Assembly: GCA_029891345.1 (NCBI GenBank)
Contig: CM057005.1
Span: 66,721,760-66,785,759 of the forward strand
Direction: 5' to 3'
From: Dryococelus australis
Lineage: Eukaryota; Arthropoda; Insecta; Phasmatodea; Phasmatidae
Length of the DNA stretch: 64,000 bases
The position numbers and the translations under genes were made by a program. Shown here piece after piece: positions 11,397 through 24,170 of this stretch; positions within the stretch are counted from its first letter, which is position 1; every line of letters begins with the position of its first letter. The notes under the pieces are model-generated. The model had not been told where the DNA came from. It saw only the letters and a list, made by a program, of their open reading frames with translations, and did not search any database.

Positions 11397-11654
11397 TTAG
11401 ACCAACCATCTTGTCCGGTACACGGATGTCTTCATTCTGAACAGGGCCTATGCTGACCCCAACCCCCAGGCCCTGAAGGCCTGCCGCTGTCACCGCCGCC
11501 ACCCTGGCTGCTACTGCCGCCGCCTGAGCGGCTGCCTGGGCTGCTGCGCTGCTCGTTCCTGTCGCACCAGGAGAGGTCACCTGCTGAGCTCTCAGGGCTG
11601 CCAGCTGTGCGCCGGCTGGGTCATTCACCGCAGCCACTTTCTTTGCTTCTGGTT
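11397..11654 (-). CDS. FUBP/KSRP-family protein, coding exon 3
   Basis: Completes codon 58 (Glu) and encodes residues to Leu143 plus one base of codon 144. It starts EPEAKKVAAVNDP, the counterpart of DQPDAKKVA in FUBP1. An Ala-rich, low-complexity linker of about 45 residues follows, with blocks such as AAAQAAAQAAAVAARVAA, then a short Gly/Val stretch. It ends NEDIRVPDKMVGL, the start of KH domain 1 (VPDGMVGL in vertebrates). The acceptor is TTGTGCAG and the donor GTGAGT. GC content is clearly above the surrounding intron, as expected for a coding Ala/Gly-rich exon. The Ala-rich linker is longer than the same segment I recall in vertebrate FUBP1 and may be lineage-specific. Confidence 0.9.
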
Positions 11655-11789
11655 CTGCACAACAAATACAACATGCAGTATCTGTCCACACATTTATCAT
11701 TAGTGGAAAATAAACTAGCTGTAGGAAAGACAAAATTACGGGTGCAGAAGTGCCAATACTGATACAATTGTGTATCAATTTATTGCACG

Positions 11790-14270
11790 TAATGTATTTG
11801 GCACAAATTTAGAACCACTATGCTGATATTGCACTACCACAATCCATTCAAGGTTATCTCACACTTTCATTGCTGCCAACCTTGAAAAATAACAATTCAT
11901 ACAATTTATAAGAAATTACTACCCTCACCTTTTTTTACGAGAAAAAATTTAACAGCTATGATCATACTGATCCTTTTGTAAGGATACACGAACACCAGAT
12001 TGCATTTTTCAGAAATCAACATCCATGCTAAATTATACTTAATGCAGGTAGTAAAGCATTCTGCCCTAACTGCACTAAAATTGTCATTCTATTTCTAATT
12101 TTGCTAGTCTTGTCTCAGGCTTCAGCCACTTCATTGTTCCATATGTATCTGAATTTTCATGAATTTTTAAACCACTCCTTCAATCACGCAAAATATTTAA
12201 GTCACACTTAAACACCACACATTTTGCAAAATTCTCGCCTTTTTTGAACGCACTACCCAACGGAAGACTGTACATTTAAGGCATTTCAGACGTTGTTGGC
12301 GGTCATTTGCTTAGCATTACATTCACAGTGAAAATTATTTGCAACTAATTAGAATGCTTAAAATGGACGTAATATCCTACAAACACCCCTGAAATGCTGT
12401 GAACATCTTAATAAATAAGAAAATAGTATGTATTCGTTATTACGCTGGTGAAAAAGAAAATTGTACACAGTACAAATACAAAAACAAGGAAGCATTTTGG
12501 AATAAACAAATATTATTACATTGTAGTATTCTGTATAAGGTTATTAAAGGTGTTTATAGTTTCAAATTTGTTAAACTGCATAACAGAAATAATGAAAAAG
12601 CAGGGCTGCTTATCTTCACCAACCAATTTAGAAGTTCTAAATCGAATTAATTATTTACAATGCAGTGACTTAAAAATCCTTCATGCAATCGCCAACGATA
12701 GCAAGACATTGTACATGTTGCCAAAGGAGTCAAAGACATGTTGCTAATGGGAGAACTCTAAAGCCGTCCAGTGGGATTTAAAAAAATAGAAATGACCGGC
12801 TGATTGCTTGGAATTTCATCAAAAACAGTTGCAAAGTAAATAGTGATAAATTATGTACATGAATATTTGGAGTGTGGTGTATTTTGATAGGGAAATGTAA
12901 ATATCTTAGACAAATGTTAGTTAGTTCTTTTATAATGAAGGTAAACATGTTAAGTTTGTTTGCTGGTTTTTAGCAAAAAAAACATTTAAATGTTCAGCAC
13001 TCATTTCATTTCTTAGAATATGTTAATGTTAAAGTTGAATTTATTTTTGTTTGGTCAATAAACAACAAATAGTACTTATTGACTTCACCAAAACATTGAG
13101 GTTACATTGCTCGCCTGTGTGTGTAGACCAAAACCATGAATGCAGTTGTAATTAAATACTAATTATTTAGGCAGAATTACGTTCAAACTGAGATATATAA
13201 TGTTTCGTTTGTCCAGAAAGACTATGTAAAGACATACTGTTCTTTGGTAAATTTTTTAGCTATGGTAATAAATACTAATCGTATAAGACAATGCATTGTA
13301 TTGAAATTTTTTTTGGGGACGATGGGCATGTATATTAAATATCCACATTACTGTAATAGTACATACAGCCATGTGTTTGACGTAATTGCCACTAGTTTTC
13401 ATTACTTAATGATCACAAGAAGTCTCATTTGTGAGGAATGTTTTTTGTACATGCTTATTTTATTGTAATTGCTACACACATGTTCCATAATTATTGATTG
13501 TAGAAGACTGTTGTTACAGTTCTAATTAACTATTTCTGTGTATAATTTAACAGGAGGCCGGCCTAAATCTTATTGTGTTTGTTCACTGCCTAAATGTAAT
13601 TTTTAAGGTAGGCCTAATGGTGATATTACCTTTACACAGAACTCCAGCAGACTTGTTTTCTCATAGTTCATGTTACTGCTCCGTTGTGAATTAATGATGA
13701 TGTGAAACAGTTAACTATGTTAGATTCACATTATTTTGTCAATGAATTTGTTTAAATTTTTCAAGAGGCATACAAAGAAGGCAATTCTGATCATACTTCG
13801 GGGCAGGTAAGTTTTGTATTCTCCGTTAAATTGTTTAACGTGTATGATTTAATTTTAATTAGTGTTAATTGTAACCAACATCAATGTCTTTCTATCTTGC
13901 CTCAAATATTTTGCTGTTGTGAGAGTTGCAAACTTGCAAGTCCATTGAAATTTATTGATTTAGTATATATATATTTTTTGTGTTTGTGATTATTGATTTC
14001 ATAGTAATTAATATCTGTTTAATTAATTGTAAGAATATGAATATATATTGACAATATTTTGATAACACAATGCAGATGTTACCATTAGAAATTTTAAAAA
14101 ATATATGTGATAACACACATATTTCTCAATTAGGCCTATAGTTGACATGTTTCAAATGTCAAGCAAAAATTCACATGATGTTGACATGTTTTGACAATTC
14201 ACATGGTGGCAGAAGGATACGTATTCTGTATGTTTACAAGGTACTACTTTCATACAATCTGTCAAAATCA
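11790..14270. other. Unassigned intron 2 sequence
   Basis: AT-rich sequence at the 3' end of intron 2. Open frames such as those near 12399-12747 are Lys/Asn/Ile-rich chance frames. No repeat or TIR recognised. Confidence 0.4.
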
Positions 14271-14284
14271 GGAAACCTTACATG

Positions 14285-14510
14285 AGACAGATTATACTTG
14301 CTTTTTAAAACATGCCTAGTGTATTTTATGAAGACTTATTTGTTTTGAAAAAACACTATTTATGAACATGTGCATGTGTTTTGAAGATAAAAACCAACAT
14401 AGCACTGATTTTGTATTTTTGCTAACATCCGCTAGATACAAAATACAAAATACCAAATGTGTCACCATTTTTTGTATACAAAATCGGATCACGTAATCAT
14501 TTTGGGTAAT
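14285..14510 (+). repeat. Fragment of unassigned TIR family T1
   Basis: Matches the middle of the T1 copies at 20219 and 49077, sharing AAAACATGCCTAGTGTATTT, CTGATTTTGT, AACATCCGCTAGATACAAAA and ATACAAAATCGG. It ends where the TIR element at about 14530 begins. Confidence 0.6.
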
Positions 14511-15117
14511 TCCGTTTTTTAAATCAGTAATACTAGGGTAATAAATATATAAGTTATTTGGTCCCCTTCACAAGATATGACCCCCCAAAATAACCATTCT
14601 TTCCCCAAAATGTCCAATGATTTTCCCCCAAAATGTCCATTTTCAAATTCAAATAAGGGTATTTGGGGGAGAGGGGTAAAAATCGTGTTATTTTTTTAAA
14701 GGTAGTATCTTTTAACCGCTTTCAAACAAAAGAAATTTCAGCTTGATACTTTAAAATGGTTAGGGAACTACAAGCCTCCGAACGTACCTGAACTGTAATG
14801 AAACATAGGAGTTGTCAAAATTATGTGCAATGTAGACTACTGCCTACTGTCATCAATAGACAGAAAAACAATTTCATGACATTATTTACCAGCGACAGTA
14901 ACTTTATTGACTGTATTGACACAATTACGTGTAACAATTGAGCCAACATTAATATCTTAAGTTAGAAATACGTACCCACAATTTTATATTGAGACCTCAG
15001 TATCACAAAACAAAGAAAACTAAATATTGTTAATTGATGGTCTTCAAGGAACAATTTCAGCAAGTTGTCACTCAATGCTGGTGTAATATAATTAGCTCTT
15101 CCTTGAGCTAATCACAA

Positions 15118-15378
15118 CTATGTTGGTTTCAGAATTTGCAGTATGTCTTGAAACCGTACTAAAGTCTTGTCATCTTTAACAGAAATTTTGAATGAAGTTC
15201 CAGGCCCTTTAGGATGACAAAAGTGAATCCTGTATTCTTCTTCCATGTCATAAACTTGTTTTTCAACTACTTCTCCTAACCAGCAGTTATACACACAACA
15301 GACATAATCAAGCAACTTAGGTTGTTTCTGTAATGTAACTTTCCCAGTTTCCCGGACTTTAACGAGCTGGAAAGACAC
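15118..15378 (-). pseudogene. Transposon protein relic: C-terminal block
   Basis: Reads LLDYVCCVYNCWLGEVVEKQ, then EEYRIHFCHPKGPGTSFKIS to a stop at 15118-15120. The 'W..G.V.........V.F.HP.GP..SF' pattern is the C-terminal domain I associate with the same family as 15508-15912. Between the two frames a third frame has HSFTPVSNSVIE, also family-like, so at least one frameshift separates them. Not a functional gene. Confidence 0.5.
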
Positions 15379-15507
15379 TGTTCAGAAAATGATGCCTGCT
15401 CGATTTCAATTACAGAATTACTGACAGGAGTGAAGCTGTGGAATGATCGGTGTGAGGTATTGACTGTGACATCTGGAACCTTCCTTCAAGAACATCTCTT
15501 ACATTGT

Positions 15508-15912
15508 CTATACATCATTCTTAGAACAATAGAAAAATGTGACTCCTTGAATACGATTGGTACAATACTTGAAAACTTCAGTAGGTATAATGATATGGCT
15601 GTTAACTGGCCGCTGCATGCTACCCCTTCTAACCAATCTCTTCACAGTACCTATCCCATCACACGGCCCCTTCTCATGAGCTTCAAGGATATTACTTGCC
15701 TTCTTAGATTCTACTTTGGGAAGAACTCCTTGTTTCTTTACCAAATCACGTATTTTACAAGCTAAGTATTTACTTAAACCAAATTCCTTCTGATTTCTGG
15801 CATATGTGTAAGTGGAAGGAACAACACTCAAAATATTTACCTTTTCTTGAACAGTGATTGCATTTTTCATTCTCTCCAGTTTTTCTACTAATATTTCATA
15901 ATGCATACACAA
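15508..15912 (-). pseudogene. Transposon protein relic: N-terminal block fused to a late block
   Basis: The 134-residue frame has two blocks. The first (VQEKVNILSVVP, then EFGLSKYLACKIRDLVKKQG at about residues 63-82) resembles the 'VSxYLxxKARxLxxxxG' block of an uncharacterised transposon protein family that I recall from insects and cnidarians. The second (KGPCDGIGTVKRLVRRGS from about residue 100) resembles the late 'GPCDGIGGTVKRL' block of the same proteins, normally some 300 residues downstream. The join suggests an internal deletion that removed the catalytic middle. Minus-strand sequence upstream (16100-15915) holds further N-terminal-like peptide (SANEACNALGVYPVE) in broken frames. 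It lies between the TIRs at about 14530 and 17690. The family assignment is from memory. Confidence 0.5.
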
Positions 15913-17690
15913 TTTGTCTTGTAGTTTTGTGTGATTTTCAGTATCAGGTGTAATCTTCTAGGTTGAATGATTTATTCAATTTACAAGTGACTGTTTCTGT
16001 AAGTTTGGTTTTATTTTATAAATGATTTCGCATCAATTGACAATTTTTGAACTTCAACAGGATATACACCAAGAGCATTACATGCTTCATTCGCAGAATC
16101 CACTAACACATCAGTAGGCTCTAAATATCATGAGATGACTCATTTCATTGTAGTGTAGACAAACATATGCAACACACAGCTTGGGATATTTTACACACAA
16201 ATCTAAATTCATAACCCCCAAATGACTTTGTATTTGACTATGTACAGAAAATGGGTTACAGCATGAAATTCCATACAAATGGGTGCTTTTGTAAATAAAT
16301 TTTTCTCTAAGTGCAGACAGTTTTGGGTGGAATTCATAGTGAGCATATGAGCATGATATTCAATTCATAGTGTCAAATACAAGTATTGCTTATTTTGATA
16401 GCTGTAAGTAATGCTTCATGAAGTACTTCTTATGTATTCACAGTACCAAAATAAGTTACTTATTTCTTAAGTATTCATAGTCAAACATGCATTGTTTATT
16501 TATGCAAATAAGTAGTACTTCAAGTATGATTCGTTGTGAACTTACGCACTGAATATTTATAATTAGTCTAGGTTATTCACAAAATATATTTTTATTACAA
16601 ACTATGTTTCCTTAAAATATTTGATGGAAACAGGAATAGGTATAAGTACTTTGGATAATTACATGGGAGAAATGGGAGAATTAAAATCCTACAATTTGAT
16701 GTGAAAACACAACCTCTTTTCTTAACCTTTGTGTGCAATGGGTTTTGGTAACTAGGACGATGTTTAACAATTTGTACATTAAGTACCTTACGGGCTTAAG
16801 TATGAGCATCAAATAATTTAGAACGTTTCTTATTTGTAATATATGTATGGGGCGGGTGTATAACAAGAAAATAACCAAACGTTTTTACATAAAAATGTCA
16901 CAAATTCAGATCCAGGAAACAGAAATAGCCTTTTGTTTTCAAATAAAGACAATTGCAAATTAATACTAATCACAAAAACAGACATTAACCATTATTATAG
17001 TGAAATATTCATTACACTGAAGCAAGGTAATTTTTATACCTAAAGAATATTTAGGTAACATTTTAGCTTCAAAGCTAACAAAAGGCTAATTAAAAAATCA
17101 CAACAAATTTTAATACACAAACCTGTGCCACTGTAGCAATTTTATTACATAAACACAAACAGAACGTGCCCAAAAACGTTAGGTTACGAATGAATGTATT
17201 TGCCGAACGAGTACTGAAAGAAGTTATGTTGGCTGTATAGTTAATTTTTGTTTTCTGGGGCTCGCTTATTATATAATTTTGTGAAAAATATGCTGGTGGG
17301 AGGTGGGGATCTTTAGTTTCAACATCTTTCTTGAGACTGCAATGTTTTGCAGTTCTTACAAGTGTGTCATTTTGAATTGCACAGTGATCCAGCAACACAC
17401 ACATTTTTACCAAAGTTAATCTTACATTTGTTGGCTGTACAACACATGCATAGCAAACAAATATTTTTACAAGACAAAAGAGTTGATAGTGCTGCCTTTT
17501 TAGATCATTTGCATTTCAAACATTATAGTAACTGTTTCGAAATACATTATTTACAAAACATATATTTTTTACCCCTCTCCCCACATGCCTTTTTTTGAAC
17601 TTGAAAACGGACACTTTTGGGAAAATTGTTTATTGTGGGGGGTCATATCTTGTGATGAGGATTTATTACCAACCCTTCTGTAATTTTTGG

Positions 17691-18265
17691 CGAGCCAAAT
17701 TTTGCAGAAACAAGAGATATTTTAAGTCATACCCAACCCTAAAAAATGAAAGTTAGGATTGATTTAAGGTTATATTTTTTCAGAACATAATAAAATATTT
17801 GGTTTTTAAGCCTACTGCTCCTTCCACCCCGACCTGATAAAATCCAACATTATTTAGCCTGAGATAAGTGTCTTAAAGGGTCCCATTTACAATGAAATAC
17901 TGTAGTTCTTGTGGAACTGAGGAAGTGTGTCAGCAGACACTGTAATTCCTATTCCGAAAATGAGACATGGGTGGTGAGAAAGGCCAGCTGTCTACCGCCT
18001 CCTGCCTGTCAGCCTGCTGGACCATTTAGAGAGAGAGGATGAACACTTGCTGGGCCACTTACAGAGATAAGATAAAAAGGGATGGCCAAATTTTATGAGG
18101 GGTGGAGAAAAGAAGGAAAAGAACTGTACGACAAAATGTGGGACAGCCTGCCAGCTACTTAGTGTTGTATGTTTTGCTGCAGACTGCCACATTTTGGGTA
18201 GTGTTATTACGCTAACGTCTTAGTCAATTTTCCTAACACTGCTTGTGATTGTGTGTGATTTATTT
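17691..18265. other. Unassigned sequence before the piggyBac relic
   Basis: Contains a TTAA-AGGGTCCCA junction at about 17873 that could be a decayed piggyBac end, but no matching inverted end was found after 19790. No coding signal. Confidence 0.25.
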
Positions 18266-18269
18266 GTAA

Positions 18270-19790
18270 CTACAAAAATGAAGAGATACTACTATCTGAC
18301 TAAGAAGCACTGGAGATGATTCTCACAAGGAGTGACAGCGAAGATGTGTTTACATTTAGTGATTCAGATGTAGAGTACACTCCACGCAACAAAGAAACTC
18401 TCTTCAACCAACTACGTCTACTGGGATTACGTAGTACTTCAAAGAATATTTGAAAAATCGTCTTCTGAAGCGGAGAAAGATAGCAGTGATGATGAAATAA
18501 ATTATGTTCATGGTACAAAAAGGAAGTGTGATAAACTTCAGTGGTCTTCGAATAATTTTACTCCCATTATTCATCCCTACAATAATACAAATGCAGGATG
18601 TAAAGCAAATGTAAATAATAACAGTCCTATTATAGACTTCTTTTATGTATTATCGATGACATTTGTAGCAAATGAATGTAAAAGATACTACAAGTATGCA
18701 ATTGAAAATGCACCATAGATTTTGCAGTCCCATTCCTGTGTGAGGCAATGGACAGACAAAAATCCAGAGGAAATGGCATGTGTGAAAAAACTGAAGTGAA
18801 TACTGTTCAAAGGATGCTCTTTTGCAAACACCAGTGTTTGGAGAGACGTCACGAGATAGATTTTTACTTTTACTGTGAATGCTGCATTTGTGACAAGTGT
18901 GGGTCAAGGTGGCGATCGTCTATTCAAAATGTGGGATGTTGTCAATAGAATTCTAAATGCTTTTCGTAAGTCATTTGTGCCTTACAAAAAACTGTGCATT
19001 GACGAGAGCCTGCTGCCCTTCAAAGGCAATTTGATTTTCAAATATGTGCCTTCAAAACTAAGTTGTTTTGGATTAAAAACCTTTGTTTTGTGTGACTGGA
19101 TATGTTCTTGATTTCGTTGTGTACACTGGTGCAAATAGTGACATTGACGTGGCAGGTCTGAGAAAATCTGGTGATATTGTGGCTACTTTATTGAAACCAT
19201 ACTTGGACAAAGGTCACATGGTATTTGTGGACAACTGGTATTCCAGTCCAAACCCGTTGGTATTCCAGTCCAAATCCGTTTCATTGGTTTCATAATCGCA
19301 TAACAAATGCATGTGGCACAGTACGAGAAAATAGGAAAAATATGCAGAAAATAGACAACAAACTGAAGAAAGAGATTTCTTTCAAGCCATCAGGCGAGTT
19401 ACTTGCAATGAAGTGGTGCGATAAACGGGAAGTATAGATGCTCAGCCCCTGCCACAATGCAGATATGAAAGAAAGAGAAAAGATTGACAGGAAGAGTGGA
19501 TGTAAAATGTCCATGCTGTTCACAAAAATGTTACTGGTAAATCATTGCCTCTTGCAACAATCCATCTAATGCTCATCATACTCAAAACAGTGGAGTAGCT
19601 CTGGAGAAGGAAGGTGGTCAGCTATTGAAGCAAAAGGAGATAAATAATTTCCCACCCAAAAATGTTATGTTTGTACCAATTACAAAATTCCTACAGAAAC
19701 ACGATACTTGGACAGAGACTGCGAAGATGCACTGTGCTCACACCATGTTTTGAAAATTACCACACCAAAAAAATTACTAAAGGTAATTTA
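18270..19790 (+). pseudogene. piggyBac-type (DDE_Tnp_1_7) transposase relic
   Basis: Pieces in three frames follow the order of a PGBD4-like piggyBac transposase. They are: an acidic N-terminus (SDSEDVFTFSDSDVEYTP near 18335); SPIIDFF near 18625; the catalytic core with CIDESLLPFKGNL near 18995; TGYVLDFVVYTG near 19100; KGHMVFVDNWYSSPN near 19205; ALKWCDKREV-like sequence near 19410; and a C-terminal Cys-rich tail (KCYVCTNYK near 19663; PCFENYHTKK near 19745). It has several frameshifts and stops, including a 23-bp tandem duplication at about 19230-19275 directly after the DNWYSSPN motif, and the segment between the core and the Cys-rich tail is degraded. It is a dead DNA transposon copy. Terminal inverted repeats were not identified. 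Confidence 0.85.
19230..19276 (+). repeat. 23-bp tandem duplication in the piggyBac relic
   Basis: GGTATTCCAGTCCAAA(C/T)CCGTT occurs twice head-to-tail with one difference. The unit length is not a multiple of three and contributes to the loss of frame. Confidence 0.85.
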
Positions 19791-20218
19791 TTGGAACTTT
19801 CATATGTTAGTGTAACAACTCTTATCTTACTTAGAGTATTATAATATTCTTTATATGAAACTTCTATACATATTTTAAAAAGTTAGTGTAATTTCACTAC
19901 AGGAAATGTAGTGTATTGACGCCAATGAATGTGATATTTTCTTAAGTCAGGAAAATAAATTATTACTAAAGTGTGCCATGGATCAACTTGTATTCAAAAT
20001 ATCAAGTGAATGTCATAGTTCCTGAGATTTGATGCAAAATCTTTATTTTTTTCAAGTACTGTTATCTTCCAAAATGGTGTATTGACCAGGACGAGTGTTT
20101 TGGCTTTAATTAATTGAATAGTTTCAGATATGCAGTACCATCCAAAATAAATAAAAGAAAAAAGTCCGCCATTTTGAAAATTATGTAAATCAGGTTTTCC
20201 ATTACTGAGTACTGTAAG

Positions 20219-22372
20219 CAGACTTGGCAACTTTTAAAGGTCCCAATCAGTAAGCTGGATAAAAACTATTACAACACACAAACAGCCCACTGCAATTTCA
20301 CAAACACTAATTTTCTCAACATTCACACGTAATTTCAAGTAATAAAATTTCCACAATTTCCCAATGAAATATAATATAATGTAAAGTTTGTCAAGTGTTT
20401 CAGACCAGAAACTATGATTTCCCTTAGAGAAGACTTATACATCATAGAAATGTGTTTGCTTAGAATGACAAGCAAAACAAAAATTAACTTATTGCCTTGG
20501 GTGAAATATACATTAATTTAGGATAGCTTCCATGGCATATTTATTATCACATTTATTGTATTAATACGCTTAGCCTACCATAAAAGTATTAAAAATTCAC
20601 TTAGTAACATACAAAATCTCATTTTTTATGAATGCTTTAAATTTTAAAATAACATTTAAAACTTGTATATCAAAAATGTGCATATACTCACATGTAAAGT
20701 TTCTAACTAAGAAAGCTTATATATTGTATTTAGAAAAACAAGCATTCCCTTTTTTTCCTGGATTAAGTCAGATAGAGGAAACGTGGGAATTGTTTGTCGC
20801 CGAATGAAAAATAGCAATCCTACTGCTACCTTATGTAAGATAAATGTATTATTCTGTTTGTAGTTTTGTGTTGGGTCACTTTCACAGACTGTAAACACAC
20901 AAAACATGTAATATAAATATGAAATACTCATTATAAACAGAAATGACTCATAAAAAATCAAAATATGTACTTGCATTCACTATTACTAAATTCTTAAGAG
21001 TTCTAGAAACTAAGCATGGCCGCAATGTATCCTTGTTAAACAGCTGCTATGACTATGTAGAAAACAATGTGTAAACAAATGCTGTGATCAATGTAGGTTA
21101 CCATTCCAACCTACCTTGTTTTTATTATGGCAAAGTCTGGGGCTCCGTTAATTTTATTGACAGCAGATTAGATGGGGTTGGGAGATACTTTTTAGTTTAA
21201 CGTCTTTCATGATAGGGCGTTTTTTCCACCTCTTCTAAGGAGACAATCAAGTTAAATAATACACACTTTAAATGGAAGTCGAAAATTTGTAAATTCGTGA
21301 TTTGATAGGTATCAGTTGTGACGTTGACAGTTACTTGTTTAGCACTCGCAGCAATGCATTACATAAACAGTGGAAAATATTTTTATCTAAACGTAATGCT
21401 TCAAACGGTTGTAATATGTCTACAAATATCATCAGAATGCTACGAATACGTTAATAAACATAGCACAACACTTTCTTGCTTTTTTAAAACATGCTCAGTG
21501 TATTCTATGTACAATTATGTGTTTTAAAAATCATTTTATTTACGTATTTGCAAGTTTTTAAAGTAAAAACAAACATGACACTCATTTTGTCATTTTATAT
21601 TTCTGCTAACATCTGCTAGATACAAAATACTAAATAACAAATACGTGACCATATTGTTAACAAAATCTGGCAATTCGGCCACTGCCTCAAAATCATATAA
21701 CCTGTCAGTTTCAACCGAAAGAAAACAAGATAAATATGTAGTAGTAGTTAGTATCAATCTGAATATTACGCTTGAGATGTAAATATTTTTCCATACAATA
21801 AACGTGTTATTTTTACACTGCAAAACAGATCTGAAATAATAGTCTTCTACGCCACGTACATTTCAAACAATTTAATAACCATTTCAAAATACATTATTTA
21901 CAAAACACACTGACTTACTGTTTGTAATTCCTATTGCAACGCCTGAATACACGTTGTTACAATTCCTACTACACGTTTCACTTCCACCAATACAAATTAA
22001 TTAGCTGAATCACTACATATATATATATATTTCACCAGCTTTCCAAAACTAGTAATCTCACTGCAGAACAAAAGCACTGTTGCTTTGTGACAATTGGGGA
22101 AAATGGTGGACCAAGCCTATCGTATCTATATTATAAAATTTTATGCATCGAACAAATGTATATATATGCACGTCGCAATACTCGATACTTTCTATACGTC
22201 CCGACATTGAGGTATCGAAAAATCGATACTCCAGTCTCTTAAGTAAATATTCGCTCAAAACTTTTTTCCTCAGTATCGGAATTCTGAAAAAATTAAGGCG
22301 TTTCCGTAAAATAGTTAAAAGGGCATGATTCCCGTACATCTTACGGAAAAATCGTAAAAGTTGTCAAGTTTA
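20219..22372 (+). mobile_element. TIR family T1, copy A (about 2.15 kb)
   Basis: The left end reads CAGACTTGGCAACTTTTAAA and the right end, inward, AAACTTGACAACTTTTACG. It is collinear with copy B (49077-51108), sharing the left subterminal TCAnTCAGTA, CACACGTAATTTCAAGTAA, the coding-like segment on the minus strand near 21120-21280, the ATGCCTAGTGTATTTTATG-type block and a TATCGA-rich right subterminal region. A translation related to LPTPSxLLSIKL is found on the minus strand, with frames broken. The superfamily is not established; the ends have a hAT-like look. Confidence 0.65.
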
Positions 22373-23900
22373 CGAGTTGCTTGGACTTCGTTGTAAGGGC
22401 GCACAAGTTTTTAGAGTGAAACACACACACCAATACACACATAGGTAGGAAGATTATGTCCTAAGCCTATTCTGGATTCAGAAAGAAGGCTTGAGTATAT
22501 ATTTTATAAGTTAGGAAAATAAAAGCCAACGGTGCAATACTAAAATCAGTATAGACGTCATAAATTACAATTAATTGTAACAATAAGTTAGTACAACTAT
22601 TGTAAGTTCTCCAAAAAGGGTGCAAAAAGTGGCTATACAGGCCTTTTCCACATTTGCTAAACAAAAAGTATTCAGCACAGGGGGTGAATTGATATATAAC
22701 TGCTAGCACTACAGCAATGAGATATTTCAGATGCGTAATTTTGTTACAATAAGTATGGTGATGCAAAAGGGATGTGCTGATTTAAAATGGAACTACCCAT
22801 TTGTCAACAAAATCTGCAATTTTGGATAGGGCCTCAGACTACAGAAAGGCTTGTAAGTTTTATCCTTTGCACAGTGTCTCGCGATCTTATGAAAAGCAAT
22901 TAACGGATGCCATAGCACAAACAACCATCTTCAAAGTCTCTTCAACCAAGAGTACCGAAATACCGATGGTAACCATAACATTGCCCAAAATCATGGAAGA
23001 ACATGCCGTCACCGTGCCCAATAAAACATCATGGTGGAAAGAAAACCAAGTAACCGGGAACAACCACCATAATAATTTATTTAGTACCAGTCTGTTAAAA
23101 TTTCATGTTCATTCTCTAGCACTACTAATCAAAATAAAAAAAAATTTAAATTCCTAACAAAATTGAGATAGCATACAAACTGCAAGAATTCTGATAAAAT
23201 AGGAAAAAATTGTACAAGTTGGCAGCTATGCACTATTCTGAAGTCCTGCCAAGTTTTACTTCCAGGTGCTGATAATGTGTCATACTACATGGGAACAAAA
23301 AAATTGCCATGACATTTTTAATAACTATAAAATGCTTAGTTTACATAAAATTATCCAACTTCCTTACAATCCTGTTGTGTTTCTAAAAGTGTAACACATT
23401 TAAAATTTTAGACACATTAAAGTCTGGGTACCAATAATTGAGCACTTGGTAATAATAGTATAGGTCATTAAAATATTTCATAACATAACACATTATACAC
23501 ATTAAAAGTTACTTTTTTCTTAACTATGTTCAACTGCGAGAAGAAACTGTACAGAAGGTATATAACTTCTAGGTTACTGATGAAACACAAGCCTTAACCT
23601 GAAAAAATATATTACATGCAAATGTAAGGACTTTGCAAGTACCAAAATAAACCATTTCAAGGATTAAGTTGTCGCATGTCAACCCAGTCTGGGTTATATT
23701 AACTAAGGTTAATTGATAATAAATGATAAATGGAAAAAGGATTGTACAACATAAACATCACACTTAAACTAGAAGACTAACGGGGGTTGGATGTCGAATC
23801 GCAAGCCCAAGGATTAATTCACTTTAATTAGAACATACACCGGCTATAGTTGATTCACGATAACTTCAGCCATTTCTGAAGAACTGCCAAATTTCTACTT
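22373..23900. other. Unassigned intronic sequence
   Basis: Contains a 118-residue open frame at 22801-23157 with no recognised domain. Its first 40 bp (GTCAACAAAATCTGCAATTT) match the T1 interior, so the frame is probably not genuine. Otherwise featureless AT-rich DNA. Confidence 0.35.
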
Positions 23901-23904
23901 TTGG

Positions 23905-24170
23905 TCACTGATTACGTATCCTTCCGCTACACAAACATAAACACTACCATGTGACTTCTACTTTTATAACTGTCAAATGCATTGGTTGCTGTTTACAGCT
24001 GTTCAAAGAATTAAGTCATATAGCAGAAACTATCTCCTATGAATGCTCACAATTTATACCTATAACAATATTTAGGTCAGCTGATATAGCACATTACACA
24101 TAAAACACAATATTTTGCCACGACTGTGTTTGAAACAACTGTAATATATAACCTGTTGTTAATGTGTTTG
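23905..24170 (-). repeat. Interspersed repeat R2, partial inverted copy
   Basis: Read on the minus strand, this stretch has the same order of landmarks as copy 1: the CAAAATATT/TAATGTGCT block, TGTTATAGG, AATTCTTTGAA, TGACAGTTATAAAAGTAGAAG and GCGGAAGGATACG. It is more diverged than the other two copies and lacks their 5' part. Confidence 0.6.

Larger units (their letters stand above)
14530..17690 (-). mobile_element. 3.2-kb TIR element with a deleted transposon protein
   Basis: Inverted terminal regions of about 150 bp: the left has GGTAATAAAT, CACAAGATATGACCCCCC, AAATGTCC and GGGAGAGGGGTAAAAA. The right end, read inward, has the same blocks in the same order. Outer limits are approximate, and no target duplication was established. 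Between the ends, on the minus strand, are two blocks of one transposon protein family (15508-15912 and 15118-15378). The DDE-containing middle seems to be missing, so the copy is probably non-autonomous. Confidence 0.65.

Noticed and set aside
12399-12747. Overlapping open frames of 83 and 99 residues as genes
   Set aside because: Lys/Asn/Ile/Tyr-rich peptides typical of AT-rich DNA, two overlapping frames, no domain, no splice context.
17873-17890. TTAA-AGGGTCCCA as the left end of the piggyBac element
   Set aside because: No matching inverted end beside a TTAA on the right side, so the junction is not supported.
22801-23157. 118-residue plus-strand frame as a gene
   Set aside because: Its start overlaps a T1-repeat fragment, the peptide has no domain, and it ends in a poly-Lys/Asn chance tail.
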